Part shown: piece by piece, positions 32,275-41,381 of the stretch
How the letters are laid out: the number at the start of each line of letters is the position of its first letter
How positions within the stretch are numbered: the stretch's first letter is position 1
DNA from: Bacteroidales bacterium
Lineage (GTDB): Bacteria; Bacteroidota; Bacteroidia; Bacteroidales; UBA932
Assembly (NCBI GenBank): GCA_017620335.1
Contig: JAFZQO010000048.1
Location: 1-43,176, forward strand
Length of the DNA: 43,176 nt
Direction: 5' to 3'
Notes under the pieces: generated by a model
Databases searched by the model: none
Seen by the model: only the letters and a program-made list of their open reading frames with translations
Told to the model about the DNA's origin: nothing
Made by a program: the position numbers and the translations under genes

Positions 32275-34860
32275 ATGAGAATCCGCTTCAAACAGGCCTT
32301 TTGGGTACCTTTGCTGCTCTCAATCCTAACCTCTTCACTGGGAGCACAGTCGCTGCCTTCTCTTCCGGCAGCGTCGGGGGTCGTGACGGGTACCCTCCCC
32401 AACGGGATCTCATATTATCTGGTCTCGAATCCGTCCGTCAAGGGGCATGCGGATTTCGCTCTCGTCCAGAAGGGACCTGTCCGTGAGGATGTCTCCAGGG
32501 CTGCCCTGGCGGATCTTCCCCACTTTCAAAGCGGGAAGCCTTACCAATATCTTGCCAAACTCGGCGTAGGCTACGATAATTTTGGATATATACGGTCCAC
32601 GGAGGCCTCAACGACGTTTTTTTTCCATGATGTCCCTGTAGGGCAGGCCGCAGTGAGGGACACCACGCTGCTCCTTCTGTTCGACATTTCCGAGACCTGT
32701 CCCTACGAGCAGGCCATAATCGTGAGCGGAGACATCGACAAGGCGGTGGTGCGCGAGCGCATGACGGTCTTCTCGATGATGGTCACTTCCCGCGAGCGCC
32801 TGCCTGAGCCTCCCGCCCTGGAATGGAATCCCTCGGACACTGCGGTTTTCCGCTTCATCCGGGCCCCGAGGCAGGACGAGGCGACCCTAACGGTGCGGTA
32901 TTCGTCCCCGCGTACGCCGCGGGAGGCGATGAATACCGTACAGCCCCTGGTCAGCGAGCTGTTCGCCCTGGAGCTGGGGCTGATAGTGCAGGACAGGCTG
33001 GAGCGGGCGTTCCGCGCGGCGGACATCCCGTTGGCCCGGACGGAGGCAGGTTACAGGAGCAGCGCGGACGGGCCGGGCGCAGAGCGCCATTCGTTCTCCG
33101 TGGTCACCGGTAGGGACGACCTGCTGTGTGCCACCGAGGCCGTCGGCGCAGTCCTCGGCGAGCTGGATACGCACGGAGCGTCGCTGCGGGAGTTTCAGGA
33201 CGCCCGTGACCGCTTCCTTTCTTCGCTGGCGTCGGTTTCCTCCGCGCCGTCCAACGCCGAGTGGGTGTCCAGATGCGAGGCCGCATTCCTGTACGGAGCC
33301 GGCCTGGCGGACCCGGAATACGTCAGGGAATTCTTCACATCCCGGAACATAGCGTCGCAGAGGGAGCTTGAGCTGTTCAACGACTTCGTGTCCGCCGTGC
33401 TCGACCCCGCCCGCGCCGTGACCCTGCGGTACGAGGCGCCGGCGGATTCGCTGGCGGCCGGGCCGCTCAAGGCCGCGTTCGCGGCCGGCTGGGCCTCCGC
33501 GGCCGCCAGCCCCGTCGTAAACGAGTACCGCCAAAACCCCGGCGACACCCTTGGACTCTATGTCCCCAAGGCGAAGGCGAAACTCAGGCATACGGTCGCC
33601 GAGCCCGTCACCGGCGGTGAACTCTGGACCTTCTCCAACGGGATGAGGGTCATCTACAAGCGTTCCTCCGCCATGAAGGGCATGTTCTCCTACGGCTTCC
33701 TGGTCAACGGAGGATACGCCGGCGTCCCCGGCCTTGCCGAGGGCGAAGGCGGCTTCATCGGTGATATGCTCACGCTGTGCGACGTGGGCGGCATGACCGG
33801 GGCGTCTTTCCGCAGGATGCTGGAACAGAACGGCATCAGTTTCGATCCGGCCGTGAGCCTGACCAACCTTCACATCACGGGCAAGGCCCCGTCGCGCAAG
33901 CTTCAGCTCCTGCTGAAATCCCTTCTCACGCTCTCCCGCGAGCGTACGGTAAACATGGACGCGTATGCGTACTACCGCGCGTGCGAGCGCCTGCGCCTCT
34001 CCATGGACATCCGGCAGCAGGCGGGCATCCAGTCCGTCGTGGACAGCATAATGTGTCCTGGCTATCTCCATTCCCCGGCGAAGCACCTGTCCGGCCTGTC
34101 CGACGACCTGCCACAGCGCGCCGCTGAGTATTTCGACGGGCTTTTCACGCGCTGCAGCGACGGAGTGCTCGTCCTTGTCGGCGACCTGGATCCTTATATG
34201 CTCAAGAAGGTCCTTCCGAAATATCTGGGAGGCTTCATGACGGACGGAAGGCCGTCGGTGCGTCCCCAGGTGGATTTCCCTTTCCGTACGGGCTGGTCCA
34301 CATACACCGTCGACGCCGAGGGCAGCGGCATTGGTACGGGGGAACCCTGCATCACCGTCGCAGAATCCGCGCTCCTTCCGTTCACGCTGGACAGGTATCT
34401 CTCCTTCAGGGTGGCCGTGGCCGAACTCCGGAAGCATCTTGCCGGGGCCCTGGCGGAAACCGGGATGTATGCGGAGGTGGAAGGCGACCTTGACCTTTTC
34501 CCGGCCGAGAGGCTTACGGTGCGCATCGTCTGCCGGCCGGCGGAGAAGGACGGACTGCCGGCGGACGTCGTGGCGGAGGATCCGCTGCGGGTCCTCGGTG
34601 TAGTCCGCGGAGCGCTTTCCGGATTCTCGGAATCGGGTCCGGCTTCGGTCGCGGACGCCAAGGCCGTGGTGCAGGCCGCCGCTGGCTCGCAGCTTTCCGA
34701 CCCGGACTGCCTGGTGGAGGCCGCCCTCATACGCTATTCTGCCGGCAAGGACATGGTCACGGGCTACAATACCCGGATGAACGCCGTCACGCCGGCGTCG
34801 GTGAAGGAGATACTCTCGGCGCTGGATGCAGGCAGCAAGGTTGAATACGTGGTGTATTAG
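32275..34860 (+). CDS. Degenerate M16 (insulinase-like) protein, likely inactive
   Basis: An 861-residue exported protein (signal peptide ends SSLGAQ) with two M16-like halves. The first starts at GTLPNGISYYLVSNPSVKG (39-57); the second at WTFSNGMRVIYKRSS (about 450-464) and continues with GGYAGVPGLAEGEGGFIGDML. In active M16 enzymes each such strand is followed by HxxEH and a distant Glu for zinc. Here the matching places read ADLPHFQSG and GEGGFIGDM, and no HxxEH exists anywhere, so it should not be a zinc peptidase. It may be a binding or chaperone partner, like other non-catalytic M16 subunits. The DUF3109 gene begins 6 bp after its stop. Confidence 0.8.
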   Translation: MRIRFKQAFWVPLLLSILTSSLGAQSLPSLPAASGVVTGTLPNGISYYLVSNPSVKGHADFALVQKGPVREDVSRAALADLPHFQSGKPYQYLAKLGVGYDNFGYIRSTEASTTFFFHDVPVGQAAVRDTTLLLLFDISETCPYEQAIIVSGDIDKAVVRERMTVFSMMVTSRERLPEPPALEWNPSDTAVFRFIRAPRQDEATLTVRYSSPRTPREAMNTVQPLVSELFALELGLIVQDRLERAFRAADIPLARTEAGYRSSADGPGAERHSFSVVTGRDDLLCATEAVGAVLGELDTHGASLREFQDARDRFLSSLASVSSAPSNAEWVSRCEAAFLYGAGLADPEYVREFFTSRNIASQRELELFNDFVSAVLDPARAVTLRYEAPADSLAAGPLKAAFAAGWASAAASPVVNEYRQNPGDTLGLYVPKAKAKLRHTVAEPVTGGELWTFSNGMRVIYKRSSAMKGMFSYGFLVNGGYAGVPGLAEGEGGFIGDMLTLCDVGGMTGASFRRMLEQNGISFDPAVSLTNLHITGKAPSRKLQLLLKSLLTLSRERTVNMDAYAYYRACERLRLSMDIRQQAGIQSVVDSIMCPGYLHSPAKHLSGLSDDLPQRAAEYFDGLFTRCSDGVLVLVGDLDPYMLKKVLPKYLGGFMTDGRPSVRPQVDFPFRTGWSTYTVDAEGSGIGTGEPCITVAESALLPFTLDRYLSFRVAVAELRKHLAGALAETGMYAEVEGDLDLFPAERLTVRIVCRPAEKDGLPADVVAEDPLRVLGVVRGALSGFSESGPASVADAKAVVQAAAGSQLSDPDCLVEAALIRYSAGKDMVTGYNTRMNAVTPASVKEILSALDAGSKVEYVVY

Positions 34861-34865
34861 GGAAT

Positions 34866-35477
34866 ATGGGAAGGTACGGTTTCGGCACGATAGTACAGAT
34901 AGGCGACGTCCTCGTCTCGGAGGATGTGTTCACAGAGTTTTTCTCGTGCGATTATGAGGCCTGCAAGGGCAGGTGCTGCATAGTCGGCGACTGCGGAGCC
35001 CCTCTGGAAGAGGGCGAAACGGAACTTTTGGAAAGGGATTATCCCGCCTATTCCCCGCTCATGAGCCACGAAGGCAGGACTGCCGTCGCGTCGAAGGGCT
35101 TCTTCGAAATAGATTTCGAGGGGGATATTGTCACTCCTCTCGTCCCCGGAACCCAGGAATGCGCCTATACGCTCCAGGAGGACGGCAACTGCCTTTGCGC
35201 CATAGAGCGCTGCCACCTGCGCGGCGGCTGCGCCTTCCCCAAGCCCGTCTCCTGCGCCCTGTACCCGATACGCATAAAGAAACTCTCCAACGGCACCCTG
35301 GCGCTTAATGTGCATCACTGGGATATCTGCCGTGACGCCTTCGAAAAGGGGAGGCGGGAAGGAGTGCGGGTTTACCAGTTCCTTCGCAGCCCGCTCATCC
35401 GCCGTTTCGGCGATGATTTTTACGAGCAGCTTCTCGCAGCCGCGGAATTCGTCCTGTCTTCGGAGGGACAGTCTTGA
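34866..35477 (+). CDS. DUF3109 family Cys-rich protein
   Basis: A 203-residue protein of the DUF3109 family, common in Bacteroidetes. Typical segments are IVQIGDVLVSEDVFTEFFSCDYEACKGRCCIVGDCGAPLE (about 9-48), ECAYTLQEDGNCLCAIERCHLRG and KPVSCALYPIRIKKL. The CxxxCxxxCC-like cluster plus later Cys suggests metal or Fe-S binding, as proposed for the related YkgJ-type proteins; the function is unknown. It lies 6 bp downstream of the M16-like gene, so the two are one operon. Lacking a signal peptide, it is probably cytoplasmic. The following 205 bp to the efflux operon is AT-rich and non-coding. Confidence 0.9.
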   Translation: MGRYGFGTIVQIGDVLVSEDVFTEFFSCDYEACKGRCCIVGDCGAPLEEGETELLERDYPAYSPLMSHEGRTAVASKGFFEIDFEGDIVTPLVPGTQECAYTLQEDGNCLCAIERCHLRGGCAFPKPVSCALYPIRIKKLSNGTLALNVHHWDICRDAFEKGRREGVRVYQFLRSPLIRRFGDDFYEQLLAAAEFVLSSEGQS

Positions 35478-35538
35478 CCTCAGCGCAACATTTTTATTTT
35501 TTTTCCGTTTAATATTTGGAGATACGGAAAAAATGTCA

Positions 35539-35546
35539 TAGCTTTG
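35539..35546 (+). promoter_or_regulatory. Distal -7 element of the efflux operon
   Basis: TAGCTTTG directly abuts the 10-bp palindrome that begins at 35547, placing the predicted transcription start inside the palindrome. Confidence 0.6.
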
Positions 35547-35572
35547 CAGTGTATTAGTTTTGTAATACACTG
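35547..35572. promoter_or_regulatory. Operator-like palindrome before the efflux operon
   Basis: CAGTGTATTA (35547-35556) and TAATACACTG (35563-35572) form a perfect 10-bp inverted repeat with a 6-nt centre. It sits right after a -7 box and over the expected start of transcription, the classic position for a repressor. TGTAnTA-type half sites of this shape are known for GntR/YtrA-type regulators of ABC operons, but no such gene is in the window. Confidence 0.65.
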
Positions 35573-35646
35573 TTAAACAATAAAACGTTTCGACAAAAAA
35601 TTAACGCATTTTTATAAATTCTTATTGTTTTTCAATAATTAATTTA

Positions 35647-35654
35647 TATCTTTG
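35647..35654 (+). promoter_or_regulatory. Proximal -7 element of the efflux operon
   Basis: TATCTTTG, 28 nt before the ATG at 35683; a second possible promoter downstream of the operator-like palindrome. Confidence 0.6.
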
Positions 35655-35682
35655 CACTAACGAACTGAAAACAAGACACGAT

Positions 35683-36405
35683 ATGCTTATAGAACTGAAA
35701 GGCGTAAACAAGACTTATGACAACGGTCAGCCCCTCCATGTCCTGAAGGGAATCGACCTCTCCATAGACAGGGGAGAGTTCGTTTCGATCATGGGAGCGT
35801 CCGGTTCCGGCAAGTCCACCCTTCTGAACATACTGGGCATCCTGGATAATTACGACACCGGCGAGTACTGGCTGGACGGCAGGCTGATCAAGGACCTGAG
35901 CGAGCGCCAGGCGGCAGACTACCGCAACCGCATGATAGGATTCGTCTTCCAGTCCTTCAACCTCATTGGCTTCAAGACCGCCGTCGAGAACGTCGAGCTT
36001 CCCCTTTTCTACCAGGGAGTGAGCCGCCACAAGCGCCACGCCCTCGCCATGGAGTACCTCGACCGTCTCGGCCTGACCGAGTGGGCGAAGCATTATCCCA
36101 ATGAGATGTCGGGCGGACAGAAGCAGCGCGTCGCCATCGCCCGCGCCCTCATCACCCATCCTCAGATAATCCTGGCCGACGAGCCGACCGGAGCCCTTGA
36201 TTCCAAGACTTCCGTCGAGGTCATGGACCTGCTCGGACAGCTCAACCGCGAGGAGAAGGTCACCCTTATTGTCGTGACGCACGAAAGCGGAGTGGCCAAC
36301 TGCACCGACAAGATCATCCACATCAAGGACGGCGTCATCGGGGAGATCGAAATGAACGCCCAGCACAACGCCTCCGCCTTCGGAGCCTCCACCATCATGA
36401 AGTGA
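35683..36405 (+). CDS. ABC transporter ATPase, MacB/LolD type
   Basis: A 240-residue nucleotide-binding subunit. Walker A GASGSGKST (38-46), Q-loop Gln90 in GFVFQSFNL, signature MSGGQKQR (142-149), Walker B IILADEPTGAL (162-172) and switch His in VVTHES (about 204) are intact, so it should hydrolyse ATP. The LFYQGVSRHKR insert and overall form match the MacB/LolD/YknY group, which power mechanotransmission to substrates in the periplasm. It is the first gene of an operon with two FtsX-type permeases, an adaptor and a TolC protein. In E. coli MacB the ATPase is fused to the permease; here it is separate. Confidence 0.96.
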   Translation: MLIELKGVNKTYDNGQPLHVLKGIDLSIDRGEFVSIMGASGSGKSTLLNILGILDNYDTGEYWLDGRLIKDLSERQAADYRNRMIGFVFQSFNLIGFKTAVENVELPLFYQGVSRHKRHALAMEYLDRLGLTEWAKHYPNEMSGGQKQRVAIARALITHPQIILADEPTGALDSKTSVEVMDLLGQLNREEKVTLIVVTHESGVANCTDKIIHIKDGVIGEIEMNAQHNASAFGASTIMK

Positions 36406-36409
36406 TGCC

Positions 36410-37678
36410 ATGAGAGACGTATTCATAGAAATATGGGAATCCATCCGCCGCAACAAGCTGCGCACGTGCCTGACCGGCTTCGCCGTGGCCTGGGGCATTT
36501 TCATGCTCATCGTCCTGCTCGGGGCCGGCAACGGCATCATGAACATGGCGAACAGCAACATGGAGGGAATCAACGTCAATACCATGGAGGTATACGGCAG
36601 CACCACCTCCAAGCCTTACGGAGGTTTCAAGCAGGGGAGATACATAGAGCTTGACGAGCAGGACATCCGGCTGACGGCGGGCCCCGCGTTCACCGACCAT
36701 ATCGACGATGTGTCCGCATCGCTGACCCAGAGCGGTTTCAAGATGACCTACGGCAAGCGCTACTTCGACATAACGCTTGACGGCGTATATCCGGACTTCG
36801 CCTCCCTGAACCAGATGGAGATAGTCGCCGGCCGCTTCATCAATCCCTCGGACATCAAGGGCATGCGCAAGGTCCTGGTAATCACCCATCAGCAGGCACG
36901 CAACTTCCTTGGCGGCAAGGAGAACTATGCGTCGCTGATAGGTCAGAGAGTCAAGGTCGGCAACCTGTCCTTCAAGATCGTGGGCATTCGCCGCAGCGCG
37001 GAGAATGAGAACGATTCGATAATATACACCCCCTACACCACGCTCAGGGGCATATTCGCGAAGAGCGACAAGATAGACATGCTGTCCTTCACCTTCCACG
37101 GCCTGGAGACCGAGGAGCAGAACGAAGCCTTCGAGAAGGAGTACAGGCAGGTCATGAACAGGCGCCATAATGCCGCTCCCGACGATGAGAGGGCCATCTG
37201 GATTTTCAACAACTTCACGTCGTTCATGCAGATGAACAAGGGCACCCACATCCTGGAGGTATTCCTCTGGGTCATCGGTATCTTCACCCTGCTCAGCGGC
37301 ATCGTAGGCGTGAGCAACATCATGCTCATCACCGTAAAGGAACGTACGCACGAGTTCGGCATACGCAAGGCCATAGGCGCGGGCCCCTGGTCCGTCATGA
37401 AGCTCATCATAGCGGAGAGTGTTTCCATCACCGCCTTCTTCGGATACATCGGGATGGTGCTGGGCATGATAGCCTGCAAGGTGCTCGATTCCACAGTCGG
37501 CTCCAAACCCCTCGAACTTTTCGGCGAGAGCTTCACCGTCATGGAGAACCCTTCGGTGGGGCTGGACGTTGCCCTTGAAGCTACCATCCTGCTTATCGTC
37601 GCGGGCACCATAGCCGGTATGATACCGGCCCGCAAGGCCGCCAGAGTCAAACCCATTGAAGCACTGAGAGCGGAATGA
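36410..37678 (+). CDS. MacB/FtsX-type ABC permease (first)
   Basis: A 422-residue permease with the MacB layout: N-terminal helix (about 20-40, TGFAVAWGIFMLIVLLGAG), a large periplasmic domain (about 45-275), then three helices of the FtsX domain (about 283-307, 335-358, 390-410) ending in the typical ARKAARVKPIEALRAE. It starts 4 bp after the ATPase stop, and its own stop overlaps the next permease start (ATGA, 37675-37678). Two different permeases in a row suggest a heterodimer with the shared ATPase. The substrate is not predictable; MacAB-type systems export toxins, peptides, siderophores or lipids. Confidence 0.93.
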   Translation: MRDVFIEIWESIRRNKLRTCLTGFAVAWGIFMLIVLLGAGNGIMNMANSNMEGINVNTMEVYGSTTSKPYGGFKQGRYIELDEQDIRLTAGPAFTDHIDDVSASLTQSGFKMTYGKRYFDITLDGVYPDFASLNQMEIVAGRFINPSDIKGMRKVLVITHQQARNFLGGKENYASLIGQRVKVGNLSFKIVGIRRSAENENDSIIYTPYTTLRGIFAKSDKIDMLSFTFHGLETEEQNEAFEKEYRQVMNRRHNAAPDDERAIWIFNNFTSFMQMNKGTHILEVFLWVIGIFTLLSGIVGVSNIMLITVKERTHEFGIRKAIGAGPWSVMKLIIAESVSITAFFGYIGMVLGMIACKVLDSTVGSKPLELFGESFTVMENPSVGLDVALEATILLIVAGTIAGMIPARKAARVKPIEALRAE

Positions 37679-38919
37679 GACTGGATATCAACACATATCA
37701 CGAGATCGCCGACTCCCTGCTGCGCAACAAGAGCAGGAGCCTGCTGACCGGATTCGGCATCTTCTGGGGCCTGTTCATGCTGCTGGTGATGCTCGGTGCC
37801 GGGGACGGCGTAAAGGGTTTGCTCAGCGACAACTTCGAAGGCTTCGCGTCCAACGCGGCCATTGTCGCTTCTTCCAACACTTCCGTGCCTTACAAGGGCT
37901 TCAAGGAAGGCCGCTACTGGTCGATCAAGTACAAGGACATGGAGCGTCTCAAGAAGCTCATCCCGGAAGTGGACGTCGTGACTCCCATGATCAGCCAGTG
38001 GGGACAGACGGCGGTATATAACTCATTGAGTACCAGTTGCAACGTCACCGGCCTGAACGCCGACTATACCGCCATCGAGGCCCCCCGCATGAAATACGGC
38101 CGTTTCCTCAACGAGGTGGACGTCGAACGCGGCCGCAAGGTCTGCGTCATCGGCAAGCGCATCTACAACGAGCTCTTCCCCGACGGGGGAGACCCTTGCG
38201 GCACCTTCATCCAGGTAGGCCCGGTCTATTACCAGATAGTGGGCGTCAATGTAGCCTCCGGTAACCTCAACATCAACGGCAGCACTACCCAGAAGGTCGT
38301 TATCCCCTCCACGGTGGCACAGCAACTGTATAATCGCGGAGACAATGTCGACATCATCTGCCTGACCGCCAAGTCCGGCATCAAGATGACCTCGCTGGAA
38401 AGTCGCGTCCGCCAGGTCATGGGCCGTGAGCACTATTTCGACCCGACGGACGAGCCGGCCATGATGTTCCTCGATACCGAGCAGTTATTCAACCTTATCG
38501 ACACCCTTTTCCGCGGAGTGGATTTCCTGATCCTCCTGATCGGCCTGGGCACCCTGCTCGCAGGTGCCATCGGCGTGAGCAACATCATGATGGTGACCGT
38601 CAAGGAGCGTACGGTGGAGATAGGCATACGCCGCGCCATCGGTGCCACACCCCGCGACATCCTGTCGCAGATCATGCTCGAGAGCGTGAGCCTGACGCTG
38701 ATCGCCGGCATGTTCGGGATAATGTTCTCTGTATTGACCCTGAGCGTTGCCGAGAAGATAGTGGCGGCTTCAGGAGAATTCACGCCTGCATTCCAGATTG
38801 GATTCTGGCTGGCTGTGGCGGCGGCCGCGCTGCTCGCCGTGCTCGGCGTCGCGGCCGGCCTCGCGCCCGCCCTCCGGGCCATGAACATCAAGCCCGTGGA
38901 TGCAATGAGAGACGAATAA
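37675..38919 (+). CDS. MacB/FtsX-type ABC permease (second)
   Basis: A 414-residue paralogue of the preceding permease with the same plan: N-terminal helix (about 22-42, LTGFGIFWGLFMLLVMLGAG), periplasmic domain and three C-terminal helices, with VKERTVEIGIRRAIGATP in the cytoplasmic coupling segment and the end APALRAMNIKPVDAMRDE. The start codon overlaps the previous stop, so the two subunits are made in balance. The periplasmic domains of the two permeases differ clearly, arguing for distinct roles in a heterodimer rather than a recent duplication. The adaptor gene follows after 18 bp. Confidence 0.93.
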   Translation: MRLDINTYHEIADSLLRNKSRSLLTGFGIFWGLFMLLVMLGAGDGVKGLLSDNFEGFASNAAIVASSNTSVPYKGFKEGRYWSIKYKDMERLKKLIPEVDVVTPMISQWGQTAVYNSLSTSCNVTGLNADYTAIEAPRMKYGRFLNEVDVERGRKVCVIGKRIYNELFPDGGDPCGTFIQVGPVYYQIVGVNVASGNLNINGSTTQKVVIPSTVAQQLYNRGDNVDIICLTAKSGIKMTSLESRVRQVMGREHYFDPTDEPAMMFLDTEQLFNLIDTLFRGVDFLILLIGLGTLLAGAIGVSNIMMVTVKERTVEIGIRRAIGATPRDILSQIMLESVSLTLIAGMFGIMFSVLTLSVAEKIVAASGEFTPAFQIGFWLAVAAAALLAVLGVAAGLAPALRAMNIKPVDAMRDE

Positions 38920-38937
38920 TAGAAAAAAGAACCATAT

Positions 38938-40026
38938 ATGAAAAAGTTTTCCAAGTACATCATTACCGCGCTTATCGCACTCTTCGTGATCGGAACCTTT
39001 GTGTTCCTTTACAAACAGTCCCGCCCGAAGGAGGTCCGTTACCAGGAGCTTGAGGCTACCGTCATGGACATCCAGCGCACCACCGTGGTGACGGGCAAGA
39101 TCATCCCCCGCAACGAGGTGAATATCAAGCCGCAGATCAACGGCATCATCGCCGAGATATACAAGAAGGCCGGCGAGCAGGTGCAGGAGAACGAGGTGAT
39201 CGCGAAGCTCAAGGTCATCCCCGACATGAATTCCCTGAGCTCGGCCCAGAGCCGCGTACGCCTGTCCGAGATCAACCTCAAGCAGGCCCAGACCAACTAC
39301 GACCGCGAGAAGGCCCTGTACGACAAGCAGCTTGTAAGTGCCGACGAGTTCGAGAAGGTCCAGCAGGCCCTGAACCAGGCCAAGGAGGAGAAATCCGCCG
39401 CCCAGGACGCCCTTGAGGTTATCAGGGACGGCGTGTCACGCTCCAATGCCACCTCTTCGTCCACGCTGGTGCGCTCGACCATAAAAGGTCTCATCCTCGA
39501 CGTGCCGGTCAAGGTAGGAAACTCCGTCATCCAGGCCAACACCATGAACGACGGTACGACCGTCGCCACGGTGGCGAACATGAACGACCTCATCTTCGAC
39601 GGCAACATCGACGAGACCGAAGTGGGTTCGCTCTTCGAGGGCGTGCCGGTCGTCATCACCATCGGCGCCCTGCAGAACTATTCGTTCGACGCCACGCTCG
39701 AGTACATTTCGCCGAAGGCGGTGGAGAGCAACGGCGCCAACCAGTTCGAGATCAAGGCTGCGGTGAACGTGGATTCGGACCAGATGATACGCTCCGGTTA
39801 CAGCGCCAATGCGGAGATCGTGCTGGAGGAGGCCAAGGGCGTGCTTTCCCTTCCGGAGAGCGCCCTGGAGTTCGACGGCGACGACACCTACGTCCAGGTG
39901 CTTGACGCGGACGGAAAGACCACGCGCACTAAGGTCGAGACCGGACTGAGCGACGGTGTCAACATTGAAATCAAGAGCGGCGTGACCGAGGGCACCAAGG
40001 TCCGCGGTTCCAAAATAGTTGATTAG
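38938..40026 (+). CDS. Periplasmic adaptor protein (MacA/HlyD family)
   Basis: A 362-residue membrane-fusion protein. N-terminal anchor helix about 7-26; lipoyl-like half KIIPRNEVNIKPQINGIIAEIYKKAGEQVQENEVIAKL (about 55-92); alpha-hairpin coiled coil about 97-170 (AQSRVRLSEINLKQAQTNYDREKALYDKQL); second lipoyl half (TIKGLILDVPVKVGNSV); and a beta-barrel and membrane-proximal domain to the end. It joins the inner-membrane permeases to the TolC channel. The TolC gene starts 2 bp after its stop. The short hairpin fits the MacA rather than the AcrA size class. Confidence 0.94.
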   Translation: MKKFSKYIITALIALFVIGTFVFLYKQSRPKEVRYQELEATVMDIQRTTVVTGKIIPRNEVNIKPQINGIIAEIYKKAGEQVQENEVIAKLKVIPDMNSLSSAQSRVRLSEINLKQAQTNYDREKALYDKQLVSADEFEKVQQALNQAKEEKSAAQDALEVIRDGVSRSNATSSSTLVRSTIKGLILDVPVKVGNSVIQANTMNDGTTVATVANMNDLIFDGNIDETEVGSLFEGVPVVITIGALQNYSFDATLEYISPKAVESNGANQFEIKAAVNVDSDQMIRSGYSANAEIVLEEAKGVLSLPESALEFDGDDTYVQVLDADGKTTRTKVETGLSDGVNIEIKSGVTEGTKVRGSKIVD

Positions 40027-40028
40027 CC

Positions 40029-41351
40029 ATGAGAAGGTTGATATTGACAGCGGCCCTTCTGGCGGCGGTCGCCGCCGGGGCGCAGGCGCAGGAGCGCGTA
40101 TGGACGCTCAGGCAGTGCATAGACTATGCGCTGGAGAACAGCCTCCGCATCAAGCAGGGAGAGCTGGGCGTGGAGCAGAAGGAGATATCCCTCAACACCG
40201 CCGAGAACAGCCGCCTGCCCGGCGTCAGCGCCAGTTCGGGGCAGAACTTCTCCTTCGGACGCGGCCTTACCGCGGACAATACGTACGCCAACACCAATAC
40301 CACGAGCACTTCGTTCAGCGTCGGCGCCGACGTGCCCGTCTTCAACGGATTCCGGATTAAACATAATATTGATCTGACTAAACTCGATTTGGCGGCGGCC
40401 ACCGCCGACCTTGAAAAGGCCCGGGATGACATCCGGGTGGCGGTGGCCCAGGCGTACGTGCAGATCCTCTACAACATGGAGATCCGCGACGTCGCCCTGA
40501 GGCAGGTGGAGATCGACTCCCTTCAGGTGGTTCGCCTGACGGAGATGGCCGCGAACGGCATGGTGGCGCGCGCCGAAGTCTCCGCGCAGGAGGCTTCGCT
40601 GGCGCAGAGCCGCGTGAGCGCGACCCAGGCCGCGAACAACCTTTCGCTCGCCATCCTGGACCTCACCCAGCTCCTGGAACTCCCTTCCCCTGAAGGATTC
40701 AATATCGTCCGTCCCTCCGTCGAGGGCCTTGAAGAGGCCGTCCTGATGAGCCCTGAGGCCATTTATGCCGAGGCGGTGCGGGTGAAGCCCGCCGTCAAGG
40801 CCGAGGAGATCCGCCTTGACTATGCGCTCAAGAACATCGACCTTGCCAAGAGTTCGTTCCTTCCCACCATATCGATGAGCGGCGGTCTCGGGACCAATTA
40901 TTATACATCCTCCGGATTCGCCCATGCAGGCTTCCTTGACCAGGTCAAGAACAATTTCAGCCAGTATATCGGCCTGAACCTGAGTGTCCCGATCTTCACC
41001 CGTTTCTCCAACCGCAACCAGGTGCGCAACGCGAAGCTTTCGATGGCCAACCAGGAGATCGCGCTCGAGAATACCAGGAAAACCCTGTACAAGGAGATAC
41101 AGCAGGCGTATTACAATGCGCTCGGCTCCCAAGAGAAGTATCGGAGCAGCAAAGTGGCTTCGGCCAGCGCGGAGGACGCCTTCGAGCTCGCCCAGGCCAA
41201 GTACGAGAACGGCAAGTCGGGCATCACCGAATTCAACGAGGCCAAGGCCCGTTACATGTCCGCAGCCTCCGATCTGGTCCAGGCCAGGTACGAGTATCTC
41301 TATCAGTCCAAAATGCTCGATTTCTATCGCGGCAGGGACCTTACTTTTTAA
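40029..41351 (+). CDS. TolC-family outer membrane efflux channel
   Basis: A 440-residue outer-membrane factor. Signal peptide (ends AAGAQAQ), then two repeats of the OEP domain: WTLRQCIDYALENSLRIKQGELGVEQ (about 24-49) and, in the second half, VKPAVKAEEIRLDYALKNIDLAKSSFLPTISM; long helices end in FELAQAKYENGKSGITEFNEAKARYMSAASDLVQARYEYLYQSKMLDFYRG, the usual C-terminus. Three copies form the channel for the MacAB-type pump encoded upstream (2 bp gap to the adaptor). 30 bp separate it from the TonB-receptor-like gene. Confidence 0.95.
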   Translation: MRRLILTAALLAAVAAGAQAQERVWTLRQCIDYALENSLRIKQGELGVEQKEISLNTAENSRLPGVSASSGQNFSFGRGLTADNTYANTNTTSTSFSVGADVPVFNGFRIKHNIDLTKLDLAAATADLEKARDDIRVAVAQAYVQILYNMEIRDVALRQVEIDSLQVVRLTEMAANGMVARAEVSAQEASLAQSRVSATQAANNLSLAILDLTQLLELPSPEGFNIVRPSVEGLEEAVLMSPEAIYAEAVRVKPAVKAEEIRLDYALKNIDLAKSSFLPTISMSGGLGTNYYTSSGFAHAGFLDQVKNNFSQYIGLNLSVPIFTRFSNRNQVRNAKLSMANQEIALENTRKTLYKEIQQAYYNALGSQEKYRSSKVASASAEDAFELAQAKYENGKSGITEFNEAKARYMSAASDLVQARYEYLYQSKMLDFYRGRDLTF

Positions 41352-41381
41352 TTGTAACAACTTAACAAAGACCCTTTTAGC

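Noticed and set aside
32887-34437. 516-codon minus-strand frame
   Set aside because: Antisense to the M16-like gene; mirror-frame composition and no motifs.
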